The notes under the pieces: model-generated
Seen by the model: the letters and a program-made list of their open reading frames with translations, nothing else
Database searches by the model: none
What the model was told of the DNA's origin: nothing
Part shown: piece by piece, positions 44,652 through 54,518 of the stretch
Position numbering within the stretch: position 1 is the stretch's first letter
Layout: each line of letters opens with the position of its first letter
Position numbers and translations under genes: made by a program
Assembly: GCA_031292625.1 (NCBI GenBank)
Contig: JARLGU010000041.1
Span: 62,001 to 126,000, forward strand
Reading direction: 5' to 3'
DNA length: 64,000 nucleotides
DNA from: Capsulimonadaceae bacterium
GTDB lineage: Bacteria > Armatimonadota > Armatimonadia > Armatimonadales > Capsulimonadaceae

Positions 44652-45975
44652 CGGTATTGAGCTCCAAGCAAATAGATTCCTTAATGATATCGAGCATCTC
44701 GTCAAGTTCCGTCAACGTGCTAACAAGCATCGGCATAAAGACGACGACATCGCCTAACGGCCGAGTGATTAGGCCGAGGGTGCGCGCGCGTTGACACACC
44801 TTCGCGCCGATCTGATCCCCCAAGTCGTAAGCGACCAGCGGTTTGCGCGACCGTACCAGCTCAATGCCGCACATAAGACCCACTTGCCGCACCGAACCGA
44901 CAACATCCAATTCACCGATATTCGCGAGGCGACGCGCTACGAGCTCAATCTTAGGTGTTAAACCGGCAAGGACGCCGTCATTCTCGAAAATATTAAGACT
45001 CGCAATCGCGGCCGCGCATGCCAGGGGGTTTCCCGTATAGGAGTGTCCGTGAAAGAACGTCTTGTTCTCCGAGGGGGCTCCTAGAAAGGCCTCATACACG
45101 GCGTTGCTTACGAGCGTTGCGGCCAGCGGCAAATAGCCGCCGGTAAGTCCCTTCGCAACGGTCATTAAGTCGGGCGAAACCCCTTCTTGCTCGGAAGCAA
45201 ACATTGTGCCCGTTCGTCCAAATCCCGTCGCGACTTCGTCCACGATAAGAAGCACGCCGCGCTGGTCACAAAGCTCGCGAAGCCCGCGTAGAAACCCTGG
45301 CGGCGAGACCAGCATGCCGCCAGCCGCCTGGATGAGCGGCTCAACAATCACGGCGGCAACATCGTCTTCATATTCGTCCAGGATGCGCTCTACTGGCGCA
45401 AGCGCTCGTTCCGCCGAAGAAAACCGCGATGGCGAAGGGGCGAACTCCGTGCGAAAAAGAAGGTCGTGAAAGATCGAATGGAACAGGGCGACACCGCCGA
45501 CGCTCACAGATCCAATCGTATCTCCATGGTAGCCCTCGGCAAGCGCAATAAACGTCTTGCGTCGCTGTCCGTTATGCCGCCAATATTGGTATGCCATCTT
45601 GACAGCGATTTCAACGGCTGTCGATCCGCTGTCTGAATAGAAAACTTTGTCTAAGTTTTTCGACGCAATATTTATTAATCGTTCAGCTAATTCGCCAGCT
45701 GGACTATGCGTGAGTCCTAGCATCGTTGAATGTGCAATCTTGCCGAGTTGCTCCTGAATCGCATTGTTGATTTCGGTGCGAGCGTGGCCATGCACCGTTA
45801 ACCACAGCGACGAGTTTGCGTCGTAATACGCCCTGCCCTCTCGATCGTAAACGCGCACGCCCTCGCCGCGCTCGATGAACAGCGGAATCTCCTGCTCCCA
45901 GGTTCGCATCTGCGTAAAGGGATGCCAGAGAAAATCGCGTTCGCGCTGCAATTCAATGTCATCGGTGACGTTCAT
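44644..45975 (-). CDS. bioA: Adenosylmethionine-8-amino-7-oxononanoate aminotransferase
   Basis: 443 residues, class III PLP aminotransferase of biotin synthesis, making 7,8-diaminononanoate. LWHPFTQMRTWEQE is the typical BioA opening; VFYSDSGSTAVEIAVKMAYQYW, EGYHGDTIGSVSVGG, LIVDEVATGFGRTGTMFASE, DLMTVAKGLTGGYLPLAAT with the PLP Lys, and FFHGHSYTGNPLACAAA are all present. It starts in an ATGA overlap with bioW. Confidence 0.95.
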
Positions 45976-46796
45976 AGGCTCAGCCGTGGAGTTCCTTCGC
46001 TTGCCTTGACTGTTCGTATATTCACGGGTCCTTCGATCAATAGGGGCTCAGACTTCAATCGGCTGATCAGGTTACCGATATCCTGACAGGGTTCCTTAAC
46101 GTAGAACACCCGCCCTCCGACAGCGCCCGTGGGCTTAAAGCGGCACAACCGGACGTAACCGTGCGAAAGCGAACTGATATATCCAGTATCGTATTCGGGA
46201 TCGTCGGACCAACAAAGTTCCGCAAGCATTCCGGAAGCAATAACCTTCGTCGCGAGTGCAAGCGCTTCTCGTGTTCGGTGATGGCCCATATCCGCCGCGC
46301 AAAGCGAGGCTATTATATTTTGACGGCTGCATGGGGCGAAGTCAAAGTGACTCGCACGGATCCCGGATTCCGATTGACCGAACAGCAGACCGCCGGTTGT
46401 CGCGGATATCAAAACAGCGCCTGCAAGACGCCGCCCCTGCCCTGCGTTGCCGTATTGCAAATGCTCGAAACCCGCGGCGATCGCCCCATTTGAAACTCCT
46501 GCCTGACGGAGCAGTGCTTCCGCGGCCACTCGGGCGTTCGTGGAATCCTCGCAGGATACGCTAGTAACATCGAGACAGCGTACCTGACTTATTAAACTGA
46601 GCGGAACCCGCTCGAAGGTAATCTGAACGTTATCGATGCCGGCTCCATGCGAAAGAGCCCGCTGCATAAGCGTCTGACCAGCCTCCGCGGCGTCCGCTTC
46701 GGGAACCAATCTTTCGGCGCCACAAACGTGTTCGTATCGATCGCCGCCGGCGACGCCGCATGACGCCCGCATGCGGACGCTCATGTAGTCTGTCAA
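45972..46796 (-). CDS. bioW: 6-carboxyhexanoate-CoA ligase (pimeloyl-CoA synthetase)
   Basis: About 274 residues. BioW activates free pimelate to pimeloyl-CoA. Family wording: MSVRMRAS near the start, CGAERLVPE, QRALSHGAGIDNVQITFE, ALATKVIASGMLAELCWSDDPEYDTGYISSLSHGYVRL and a terminal GAVGGRVFYVKE. The start is uncertain: TTG 46796 has AGGGAAGAG at good distance after the bioB stop, while ATG 46784 begins nearer the conserved SVRMRAS; the open frame runs back to 46943 but would overlap bioB. Internal RGVR-type residues are less conserved than in Bacillus. Confidence 0.88.
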   Translation of the reverse strand: MTDYMSVRMRASCGVAGGDRYEHVCGAERLVPEADAAEAGQTLMQRALSHGAGIDNVQITFERVPLSLISQVRCLDVTSVSCEDSTNARVAAEALLRQAGVSNGAIAAGFEHLQYGNAGQGRRLAGAVLISATTGGLLFGQSESGIRASHFDFAPCSRQNIIASLCAADMGHHRTREALALATKVIASGMLAELCWSDDPEYDTGYISSLSHGYVRLCRFKPTGAVGGRVFYVKEPCQDIGNLISRLKSEPLLIEGPVNIRTVKASEGTPRLSL

Positions 46797-46809
46797 CAAT
46801 CTCTTCCCT

Positions 46810-47925
46810 TCATGAAGCAGCAGAGGCGCGGCTGACGAGAATGTCGCTGGCATCGAGCGCGTCGAGCACGCGACCGGCTTCGCTGGACCTGTCGAAGGCA
46901 GGTTCAGCTGGCGCGGTGGTTCCGTCAACTCCGACGATTTCAAAACCTAGGTCGGCGATCATACGGAAGTCATCATTGGCCGATTGGCCCTTACTGGTCA
47001 AGTAGTCGCTTACGAAAATCGAATTCGCCGGATACAGTCCGAGCGGCTGCAGAGTCCTGAGATGCAGTTCACGCCCGCCGGCGATGCGCAACTCTCGATC
47101 CGGGTTCACATACCGGAACATGCACAAGACCTTCAGCGCATATCTGGGATCGACGTTGCCCCGATCTTCAAAGGGCGTTCCCGGTACAGGAATGTGGAAG
47201 TTGACCGGTATCGAATCGGCCCCGAGCCTCTTGAGTTCAAACGCCATGGATACGACATCCTCGCGCGACTCTCCCATGCCGACGATACCGCCGCAGCAGG
47301 GGGATATGCCTGCCTTTTTCACCTCTTCGATTGTCGCGACACGATCCTTGAAAGCGTGCGTTGTACAAACTTCCTTATGGAATTCCTCACTTGTATTCAA
47401 GTTATGATTAAATCTCTGTACACCTGCGGCCATTAGCTTCTGCGCCTGACCAGGTTTGAGGATCCCCATGCAGGCGCAAATTCTGAGCGGATAGCGCGCC
47501 TTTATCTCTTTGACGGCCGCAATTACGTGCTCGAGTTCGTGCTCCGTCGGACCTCGGCCACTCCCGACAATGCAGTAGGTGCAAGCTTTCAACTCGTAGG
47601 CACGCCGCGCGCCTTCAAGGATCTCCTGGATCGATAGCCAAGCGTATCGCTCCACGGGGGCCTTGGACAGCCTAGACTGCGAGCAGTAGCGGCAATCTTC
47701 CGGGCACAAGCCGCTCTTAGCATTGATCAGGTAGTAGAGTTGTACGGTCTTGCCGAAATAACGGCGGCGAATCTCGAATGCGCCAGCAAGAAGGCCCGGT
47801 ATCTGGTCGTCGTCCGCCTCTAGCATTGACAGAGCGCCGGCCTTATCAAGCGCCGCGCCATCCAGTATCCGAGCGGCAAGCAGAGACCAATCTCGGGCGG
47901 CCGCAATGTTGTTGAGCGTTTGCAT
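46810..47925 (-). CDS. bioB: Biotin synthase
   Basis: 371 residues from ATG 47925. Radical-SAM enzyme inserting sulfur into dethiobiotin. The 4Fe-4S motif is SGLCPEDCRYCSQS (C-x3-C-x2-C) near residue 67; CTYCIVGSGRGPTEHELEHV, NHNLNTSEEFHKEVCTTHAF, GIVGMGESREDVVSMAFELKRL and REIRIAGGRE-type text (RELRIAGGRELHLRTLQPLGL with the 2Fe-2S Arg) are present. First gene of the five-gene operon; a TAGAAT box seven bases before the ATG suggests a leaderless message. No BirA-type operator is obvious. Confidence 0.95.
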   Translation of the reverse strand: MQTLNNIAAARDWSLLAARILDGAALDKAGALSMLEADDDQIPGLLAGAFEIRRRYFGKTVQLYYLINAKSGLCPEDCRYCSQSRLSKAPVERYAWLSIQEILEGARRAYELKACTYCIVGSGRGPTEHELEHVIAAVKEIKARYPLRICACMGILKPGQAQKLMAAGVQRFNHNLNTSEEFHKEVCTTHAFKDRVATIEEVKKAGISPCCGGIVGMGESREDVVSMAFELKRLGADSIPVNFHIPVPGTPFEDRGNVDPRYALKVLCMFRYVNPDRELRIAGGRELHLRTLQPLGLYPANSIFVSDYLTSKGQSANDDFRMIADLGFEIVGVDGTTAPAEPAFDRSSEAGRVLDALDASDILVSRASAAS

Positions 47926-47932
47926 GATCGGT

Positions 47933-47940
47933 ATTCTACC
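47933..47940 (-). promoter_or_regulatory. GG-extended -10 box of the biotin operon, leaderless
   Basis: Minus-strand GGTAGAAT with seven bases before the bioB ATG at 47925; TTGTCT occurs 20 bases further up, too far for a standard -35. Confidence 0.5.
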
Positions 47941-48036
47941 CCGTCTGAGCGACCGGAAAGACAACTCGATGAACGCAGACCTTGTCCATTCGTCGCTAAA
48001 ACCTGATTCCGGCAATAGGGCTCAGCAGTCACGCCG

Positions 48037-50466
48037 CTAAACGCGCTCGTCCCTGATCACTTCAAATCGATAGCCGCTGCCAGGCATTACGCAGAGGTGG
48101 ACGGCGCTAGGCGTACGGTGCGATACCGCATCGTCGGGGACCGCCTCGCCGTCTACGAGCACCCTGTCGGAAGCTTCCGCTGGCAGGACGGCTTGTACGA
48201 GCGTACCAGCGGGCAAGGAGACGTCCAGCACGAAGCGGGCGGCGCTGTTGGTCCACGAGCAGACGATGTCTCCTCCATTTGGCAGCGGGACGATCCCTTT
48301 CGCCCACGTTAGGTCCATCGGATGAGGCTCGATGCGCACCTGCGCGAAGCCTGGCGAGGCTAACTGCACCCCAAGAATGTCAGTAATGAGCTGGATGGTG
48401 GGCGCAATACTCCATGCATGGCAATAGCTCGACCCGTTACGCACTGGATTGTATACCTCCCACCATGAGGTAGCTCCATGATCCAGCATAGATCCCCAAT
48501 TGATGCGCATAATTTCCAATGCTTCTTTGTGCTTGTTGTGCTGCATTAAGGCCTTGAGAAGGTAGTACGAAAAGTGTGGGCTTGCAATTGGCGTAAGATC
48601 GGCGTCTTTCGTCAGCTGTTCCGCTACGGATGCTTGCTGCCCGTCAGAGCCAATATTAAGTAGAAGGGCGAGCGCGTTCGCCTGTTGACTGCCCTTCGGG
48701 AGCTTGCGGCCATCGCGTACGAGATCTACATACACGCCGGATTTCGAGTCCCAGAACTGATCGACAAACGCAGCTTCTAATGTTTGCGCCTTCCGGGCAA
48801 AGTCCAACGCGACCGTTTGTCTGTCTAAACATGCCGCGGCCTTTGCGGCGGTTCTCAAAGCGCTCAAATATAGTAAGTTCAGCGACGCGCAAATTCCGGT
48901 CTGAACATCGATAAGCCCTTCCGCCCAATCGATGAAATTCCAGTGCCCAAGATCCGCGAGCAGACCGCCCGGGCCGCTTGCATAGCGTCCAAGCCAGTCG
49001 AATGCGCGCATGATCGACGGCCAGATCTCAATAAGGACATCGCCATCCCCCGTTAACTCAAAGTGATCCCATGCGCCTTCGATCCACAGGCACATAAACG
49101 ACGGAATTGTCGTATCGTTGGCGTGTTTTGCCCACTCGCCTGGTCCAACCGGGTCGATCCGCCCATCGGCGTGCTGCGCCTGCGCCAGTTGACGAAGCGC
49201 ACGCCGGTAAAGCGCGGTATCGCCAAAGCAAAGGGCAGCGCCTAACGCTTCGATGCGCGCGTCACCGATCCATTGCGCGCGCTCACGCCTCGGGCAGTCC
49301 ATGAAGCGGTCATCCATACAGAGCTGCAGCGTACGCCGTCCAACCTCCCAAATCTTTTCGAGGCGCGCATCCGAACATGTGAAGCTTCCCAGGCGATTGA
49401 CAGGATAGGTCGACTCGACAAGCGTCAGAAACTGCACTTTAAGGGGGACCTTCAAGTCGCGGATCGCAATGCGAAGATATCGAAACGCCCTTGCCCCGAA
49501 CCCCCGAAAGACGGTTACGCCGTCGCGCAAGATGACGCTGTCCGCGTAGCTAAGTTGCGACGATTGAGGATCGTGCAAGTACATGCCGCTTGGGGTTTGA
49601 CCGATCCGAAGAACTTCGTCGTATCCGATGTCAAGCACCGCCCCAGCCGCTTCGCCTTCGACGCACAGCTTTACGAAGCCGCTCACTTCCTTGCCGAAAT
49701 CGAACAGGATCGAAAGGTCTTGGCCGCCTGGAATAATTTCGAGGAACGCGTCCGGATCCGCGGATCGTATGACCGCTCCGCTTGTCAAAGGCCTGATGAC
49801 CTCGCCCTGCATACGCTCGGCGACATCTTCGCCAATAGCAGGGCCACAGTTCCCCCACTCAATAACTCGCAAATCATCGTCCGCGCGCGCAAAGGCAGGT
49901 TGGGCGATATTCCGAGCTTCGAGAAGCGGCCACGGACCGCCATTCGCTTCGGAAACGATCGATGCGCCCAGCCACTCCGTCTCATCAATGTCTCCGCCGA
50001 ACGCCCCAATGGGCTCAGCTCGCGCGTCGTAGTATTCCGTAAACCCCTGCTGGATCGTTAGCCTGGGAGATCCCGGGTCCCAGGGCGAGTTCTTGGCCAC
50101 TAACCATGTCTCATCCGAGACGATCTCATCCATCTGAAACAAAAGACCGCCGCGATTTTGGTAATACGAAAATACGGGCACGCCGATGTAGTGTACGAGT
50201 ATCGTGAGCGTGTTCACCTGCCCGCCCACCAGCGTCATCGGCGCCTCATCGTATGTCTGGCTGACCGGTGTGGACGGCGCCGGCCCGTTTGTGACAAGCC
50301 GGCCGTTCAGGTAAACCTTGTACATGGTCGATGCTGAGATATACGCCGTCGCAACCCACGTCCGCTCCTCGGGCCACTCGAACGTCTTGCGGAACACGCG
50401 GTATCCGTTGCGAGGGCACGGCTCGCCCGACCAAATCCACTTTGCCCGCCAAATAGGCTCGCTCAC
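48037..50466 (-). CDS. Alpha-L-rhamnosidase (GH78)
   Basis: 809 residues, no signal peptide seen, so probably cytoplasmic. Removes terminal L-rhamnose. The N-terminal beta-domain begins AKWIWSGEPCPRNGYRVFRKTFE and includes ISASTMYKVYLNGRLV; the (alpha/alpha)6 catalytic domain has DDRFMDCPRRERAQWIGDARIEALGAALCFGD, the family's conserved acid region, GHWNFIDWAEG, and MLDHGATSWWEVYNP. The C-terminal beta-domain has RIEPHPMDLTWAKGIVPLPNGGDIVCSW. GTG start at 50466 with GGGAGG upstream. Follows the aldo/keto reductase gene by 16 bases; the two form an operon. Confidence 0.9.
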   Translation of the reverse strand: MSEPIWRAKWIWSGEPCPRNGYRVFRKTFEWPEERTWVATAYISASTMYKVYLNGRLVTNGPAPSTPVSQTYDEAPMTLVGGQVNTLTILVHYIGVPVFSYYQNRGGLLFQMDEIVSDETWLVAKNSPWDPGSPRLTIQQGFTEYYDARAEPIGAFGGDIDETEWLGASIVSEANGGPWPLLEARNIAQPAFARADDDLRVIEWGNCGPAIGEDVAERMQGEVIRPLTSGAVIRSADPDAFLEIIPGGQDLSILFDFGKEVSGFVKLCVEGEAAGAVLDIGYDEVLRIGQTPSGMYLHDPQSSQLSYADSVILRDGVTVFRGFGARAFRYLRIAIRDLKVPLKVQFLTLVESTYPVNRLGSFTCSDARLEKIWEVGRRTLQLCMDDRFMDCPRRERAQWIGDARIEALGAALCFGDTALYRRALRQLAQAQHADGRIDPVGPGEWAKHANDTTIPSFMCLWIEGAWDHFELTGDGDVLIEIWPSIMRAFDWLGRYASGPGGLLADLGHWNFIDWAEGLIDVQTGICASLNLLYLSALRTAAKAAACLDRQTVALDFARKAQTLEAAFVDQFWDSKSGVYVDLVRDGRKLPKGSQQANALALLLNIGSDGQQASVAEQLTKDADLTPIASPHFSYYLLKALMQHNKHKEALEIMRINWGSMLDHGATSWWEVYNPVRNGSSYCHAWSIAPTIQLITDILGVQLASPGFAQVRIEPHPMDLTWAKGIVPLPNGGDIVCSWTNSAARFVLDVSLPAGTLVQAVLPAEASDRVLVDGEAVPDDAVSHRTPSAVHLCVMPGSGYRFEVIRDERV

Positions 50467-50482
50467 GATCGCCTCCCTTTAC

Positions 50483-51436
50483 CTACATTACGCCCTTGCC
50501 GCGCGCTGCCCTCCAGAGGGCATACCACTCTTCGCGAGTTAGCGTAATGGTTGCGGCGCGTGCGCCATCCGCGATATGCTCCGGATTGTTGGATCCCACG
50601 AGCGGAATGATCCCCGCCGGATGAGCAAGCAGCCACGCAAGCGCGATCTGCCCCGGCGTCGCCCTCTTATCCGTTGCGATCTTTCGTAGCTCGGTAACGG
50701 TGTTTTCAAGCGCAACCTTGTTCGGATGGTCGTCCGGTATAGGCTTTTGGCCAGTCAACCAGCCTTTGCCGACCGGCGAATACGCCAGCGGGGTGATCTC
50801 CTTCGACATGCAATAATCCAGGATGCCAGAACCGAGCCAGGGCAGTTCTCCTTCGTAAAAAGGTTCCAATCTGGCCAGCGAAAGAGAGATTTGATTTGAG
50901 ATGATACATCTGCTATCGAGGTATGTCTCTAATGCTCTTAGTTGTTCTGGGAAGTAATTGGAGACTGCAATGTGCTTAACAAGCCCCTCGTCGAGTAGTC
51001 GTTTCAGGGCCTTCGCCGTGTCACGGGGATGAGCGAGGGGGTCTGGGCGGTGCATTTGATAAACATCGACGTAATCGATGCCGAGACGCGACAGAGAACC
51101 TTCCAAGCTCTTGAGAATGTAATCCGTGCTCAAATCATAGTAGCCGCCCCTGATGCCGCACTTCGTCGCAATGACAATCCGCTCGCGGACACCGTCGACG
51201 GCGTTCAGGCAATGCTTGAAAACCATCTCGCAGGCCGTGCGGCCGTATATGTCCGCATGGTCGTATAGCGTGATGCCTGCCGCGAGCGCAGCTCGAAACG
51301 CCTCGATGCCGCGCGCGATGATCTCATCCGTCAGATTATCGGGAGTTGCTCCGCCGGACAACCCCATACATCCTAGGCCAATGCGGCTCACGATCGGTCC
51401 TGTTGTTCCTAAACGTTGCGTGGGAATACTGCTCAT
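50483..51436 (-). CDS. Aldo/keto reductase
   Basis: 317 residues, TIM-barrel NADPH oxidoreductase. Catalytic tetrad: Asp and Tyr in LYDHADIYGRTACE, Lys in IVIATKCGIR, His in VYQMHRPDP. The C-terminal cofactor region IIPLVGSNNPEHIADGARAATITLTREEWYALWRAA is typical of the YdhF/AKR family. In operon with the GH78 rhamnosidase, so it may act on a released sugar or aldehyde; no specific substrate can be claimed. Strong ribosome site GAAGGAAGGA before the ATG. Confidence 0.9.
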   Translation of the reverse strand: MSSIPTQRLGTTGPIVSRIGLGCMGLSGGATPDNLTDEIIARGIEAFRAALAAGITLYDHADIYGRTACEMVFKHCLNAVDGVRERIVIATKCGIRGGYYDLSTDYILKSLEGSLSRLGIDYVDVYQMHRPDPLAHPRDTAKALKRLLDEGLVKHIAVSNYFPEQLRALETYLDSRCIISNQISLSLARLEPFYEGELPWLGSGILDYCMSKEITPLAYSPVGKGWLTGQKPIPDDHPNKVALENTVTELRKIATDKRATPGQIALAWLLAHPAGIIPLVGSNNPEHIADGARAATITLTREEWYALWRAARGKGVM

Positions 51437-51613
51437 CGAATGGTCCTTCCTTCCGTAACAAATCCGATAGGATTGTTCGTTGCCGAAACTGGGAATACCT
51501 GCCTAAACAGCGAGAGCCGGAGGGGATGCTCCGCTCCGGCGAAAATCGGGCAATCGTGAAACACAACCAGTCGTCATGACGCGATAGTCTAGCTGGTTCG
51601 GAGATAACATGCA

Positions 51614-52165
51614 ATGGGAACGAGCGAGATGGAAGAGCGGGCTCAGCGTGCCGGAAGGGGGCGGTCAGAGGTGGATATTGTATCTATTCGCCTCGCATCA
51701 ATCAACGATTCCGCGCTCCTATGGACGTGGGAGCACGATATTGCGGTCCGGGAGAACTCATTTGCGGAGTCTCCGCGTGACAAGGAAGAGTTCGTGTCCT
51801 GGTTTGCCGAGCGAGTTCACGACGCGGCATCGCCGATTCTCATAGGTCTTGCTCACGACTCAATTCCGATCGGCCGCGCTTATCTCGAACTCGCCAAGGA
51901 GCCCGGCGTCATCCATGTCGCGGTCGCGCCCGATCAGCGAGGCAAGGGATATTCGCCGGTTCTAATCCAAGCCGCCACCGAATACGCTTTTGCCAATTCG
52001 ACCATCGCATCGTTAGCCGGATACATGAGAGTGATGAGCGTCGCGCCCATTCGGGCGTTTGAGGCCGCTGGCTACGAGCAAGCCGGCGCGACCATAATTG
52101 ACGACGAGGACGCTCTCGTGTACGCTATTCGCCGCGAGGATTTCGTGCGTCGACCGCTCACATAG
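51614..52165 (+). CDS. GNAT family N-acetyltransferase
   Basis: 183 residues. After ~20 unconserved residues the domain starts VDIVSIRLASINDSALLWTWEHDIAVRENSF, wording common to GNATs of the pseudaminic acid and formyl/acetyl-amino-sugar type. The acetyl-CoA site is HVAVAPDQRGKGYSPVLIQAAT. Possible acceptors are an amino sugar or an antibiotic; sequence alone does not decide. Monocistronic, divergent from the aldo/keto reductase gene, with no clear ribosome site before ATG 51614. Confidence 0.75.
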   Translation: MGTSEMEERAQRAGRGRSEVDIVSIRLASINDSALLWTWEHDIAVRENSFAESPRDKEEFVSWFAERVHDAASPILIGLAHDSIPIGRAYLELAKEPGVIHVAVAPDQRGKGYSPVLIQAATEYAFANSTIASLAGYMRVMSVAPIRAFEAAGYEQAGATIIDDEDALVYAIRREDFVRRPLT

Positions 52166-52195
52166 AGCATCAGCCGCCTGACGCAGAACGGGCCT

Positions 52196-53014
52196 CTACA
52201 GCAAACTCAGCTGTACGGGCCTTTTGCCCGGATACCACTGCGCTGACGGCCGGTCTCTCAAGGCGATGTCAAGGCCAAAAGGACAACCCGCAGCCAGCTT
52301 TAGCGTCGCGCGCGCGTAATCAAGGGCCAGCTTAGGGAGATTATTCACCTTACTCAGGTGAGCGAGCCAGATCGTGCAGGGCCCCTTATCGGCAAGATGG
52401 TCGCTCAGAAACGCAACGGCAGCTTCGTTAGAAAGGTGCCCGCGATCCGAAAGGATGCGCTGTTTAAGGACCTCTGGATACGGCCCGCTTAGCAGGCGAT
52501 GCACGTCGTGGTTCGCCTCGCAGATAAGCAGATCCGCTCCTTGTACGCCCTCCCGGACCGCCGGCGTTATGCATCCAAGGTCAGTCGCTAAGCTCACCTT
52601 CACCTCGCCGCCATGGACGCTTACGCCAACGGCTTCCGCGGCATCGTGCGATACGGCAAACGTCTCTAGACGAAGCCCGGCGCGCACCCAAGATTCTCCG
52701 GTCGGCAACTCAATGTAAGGTGCGTCGTCACGCGTTATAACGCGGTCGAGAGTTGCGCGATTCGCGATAATCGGGACGCCGTGCTTGCGGGCAATGGAGA
52801 CCGCCGACAACGCGTGATCCACATGCTCGTGCGTAAGAACCATGGCTGAAAGGTCCGCAAGGGACAAATCGAGGGCGTTCAGGTGCGCATTGAGCCTTCG
52901 GACGCCTATTCCAGCGTCGATTAACAGATACGTTGGAATGGCCCGTTCAACGTACTGCACAAGGGTCGCGTTGCCTGAGGATCCGCTCGCCAACGAGAGA
53001 ACACTCAACATCAT
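52196..53014 (-). CDS. MBL-fold metallo-hydrolase, WalJ/YycJ-like
   Basis: 272 residues. Metallo-beta-lactamase fold: SLASGSSGNATLVQY opening typical of YycJ/WalJ, metal motif LTHEHVDHALS (HxHxDH), a Cys-less DLGCITPAV segment with Asp, ICEANHDV and GHLSNEAAVAFL. YycJ-type enzymes are DNases linked to cell wall control and mismatch repair in Bacillus. The first of two consecutive ATGs (53014) is only five bases after the TATAAT box; the second is 53011. Confidence 0.85.
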   Translation of the reverse strand: MMLSVLSLASGSSGNATLVQYVERAIPTYLLIDAGIGVRRLNAHLNALDLSLADLSAMVLTHEHVDHALSAVSIARKHGVPIIANRATLDRVITRDDAPYIELPTGESWVRAGLRLETFAVSHDAAEAVGVSVHGGEVKVSLATDLGCITPAVREGVQGADLLICEANHDVHRLLSGPYPEVLKQRILSDRGHLSNEAAVAFLSDHLADKGPCTIWLAHLSKVNNLPKLALDYARATLKLAAGCPFGLDIALRDRPSAQWYPGKRPVQLSLL

Positions 53015-53019
53015 GGGGC

Positions 53020-53027
53020 ATTATACC
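53020..53027 (-). promoter_or_regulatory. GG-extended -10 box of the WalJ-type gene, leaderless
   Basis: Minus-strand GGTATAAT followed by GCCCC and the ATG at 53014. The junction is nearly identical to that of hslU. Confidence 0.6.
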
Positions 53028-53180
53028 CCCGTGTACGCCTGGCGGACCCTTGTGCGTTGCGTCGGAGGAAGCCAGAATGCGTGGTGAAAGTTCAATTATG
53101 CATAAGTATTATGTGTATAGTTATGCATGGCTCGTTACGTAGAGAAATTTAGACCATGGTGGTCTGTGCGGCGCAAAATC

Positions 53181-53210
53181 TTGGCCCTTCCGGAAAACCG
53201 AAAGGGCCAA
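53181..53210 (-). terminator. Terminator after the L-rhamnose isomerase gene
   Basis: TTGGCCCTT and AAGGGCCAA form a 9-base stem, continued past one mismatch by CGG/CCG around an AAAA (TTTT) loop. On the minus strand it lies 25 bases after the stop and is followed by GATTTT. Confidence 0.7.
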
Positions 53211-53234
53211 CCCCGATCATGCTTTGGTTTCGTG

Positions 53235-54464
53235 CTACGCGCCGAGGCCGCCGCCTCCGCCGATGCCGCGCTCCTTGGCTTTGGCATCCGCGTAACCGCT
53301 CTGGCGGAAGCCCACTACGGGATCCGCTGGATTCGGCACGCCGAGTTCCGAACGTACCTTCCAAAGAAGAGGCCTCACATCCGTCGCGAAGGCAGCCTTC
53401 ACGACCTCTTCCGCTCCGACGATATCGTCGGCCAATTGCGCCTGGAACAGCTTGCCTCGGTCAATGATCAAGGCCTTTGCATACGCGCTCTGCAAAGCGA
53501 CGAGGCTCTGGATCATTTCCTCGATCTTGTTCTTCAGAGTATGGCTCTCATCGATCATGTAGGCCACATCGCTCGCGATGCCATCGTTTTCGCCGGCAAC
53601 AAGTTCGGAGTAGATGAGATAGAGCTCGTACGGATTGATTGAGCCAGTCGTCAGGTCGTCGTCCGCGTATTTGCGATTGTTGAAGTGGAACCCGCCAAGC
53701 AAGCCGGCGTCCAATAGGAACGCGACGATATGCTCGATGTTTGCGCCCGGGAGATGATGTCCCAGGTCAACAAGCACCTTGGCTCGCTTGCCCAAAGCCG
53801 TACAGAGCGCAGCCGACATTCCCCAGTCAGCGATGTCCGTATGGTAAAAGCCGGGCTCGAACGGCTTGTACTCGATCAGCATGGTCTGAGTGTCATTCAG
53901 TTCCGCATAAACTTCGCTCAGCGCTTCCTGGAAATACCGCTTCCGGCGGCGGAAATCGCCCTGTCCGGGGAAGTTGGTGCCGTCCGCAAACCAGAGGGAA
54001 AGCGATTTGCTGCCGACGGCGTTCATGATTGCAATGCAATCCTTCATGTGGCTGACCGCTCGCTTGCGCACATCTGCACGCTCGCTGCCGAAGCTGCCGA
54101 ACCGGTAGTCGTAGTCTTGGAAAACGTTTGGATTTACAGCGCCAACGCGCAGTCCAAGGGAGGCCGCGAACTTGTTCAGCTCGGTCCAGCTGTCAACCGT
54201 ATCCCATGGAATGTGTACGGCAACAGAACTGGCGACGCCCGTGAACTTGTTGGCCTGCGCCGCATCTTCAAACTTCTCGTAGACAGAGCGCGGAACGCCA
54301 GCCTGTTTGAAAACGCCGAAGCGGGTCCCGCTGTCGGCATATCCCCAGGAGGGCGTCTCAATCTGCTGTGCCTTTAACCGGGCTTCGACGTTATCGACGT
54401 CGACCCCCTGGTCGGTGAGCACGGATTTTAGGTGCTGATAGGCCTGATCTATTGTATGGGACAT
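53235..54464 (-). CDS. L-rhamnose isomerase (RhaI-type, TIM barrel)
   Basis: 409 residues from the ATG at 54464 (MSHTIDQAYQHLKS), preceded by AGGTAGAGAG; the open frame runs much further but that part is not protein-like. Belongs to the RhaI-type sugar isomerases (Pseudomonas stutzeri L-RhI group): ETPSWGYADSGTRFGVF, VAVHIPWDTVDSW, LIEYKPFEPGFYHTDIADWG with metal-binding Glu, VLVDLGHHLPGANIEHIVAFLL with Asp and His, and GGFHFNNRKYADDDLTTGSINPYELYLI. Converts L-rhamnose to L-rhamnulose. The C-terminus ends in a Gly-rich tail. It lies downstream of the GH106 gene and fits rhamnose salvage; kinase and aldolase genes are not in the window. Confidence 0.93.
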   Translation of the reverse strand: MSHTIDQAYQHLKSVLTDQGVDVDNVEARLKAQQIETPSWGYADSGTRFGVFKQAGVPRSVYEKFEDAAQANKFTGVASSVAVHIPWDTVDSWTELNKFAASLGLRVGAVNPNVFQDYDYRFGSFGSERADVRKRAVSHMKDCIAIMNAVGSKSLSLWFADGTNFPGQGDFRRRKRYFQEALSEVYAELNDTQTMLIEYKPFEPGFYHTDIADWGMSAALCTALGKRAKVLVDLGHHLPGANIEHIVAFLLDAGLLGGFHFNNRKYADDDLTTGSINPYELYLIYSELVAGENDGIASDVAYMIDESHTLKNKIEEMIQSLVALQSAYAKALIIDRGKLFQAQLADDIVGAEEVVKAAFATDVRPLLWKVRSELGVPNPADPVVGFRQSGYADAKAKERGIGGGGGLGA

Positions 54465-54518
54465 GATAAAACTCTCTACCTTTACTAGTTTCCGGCACCC
54501 ATGTATCCGCTCGGCTCC

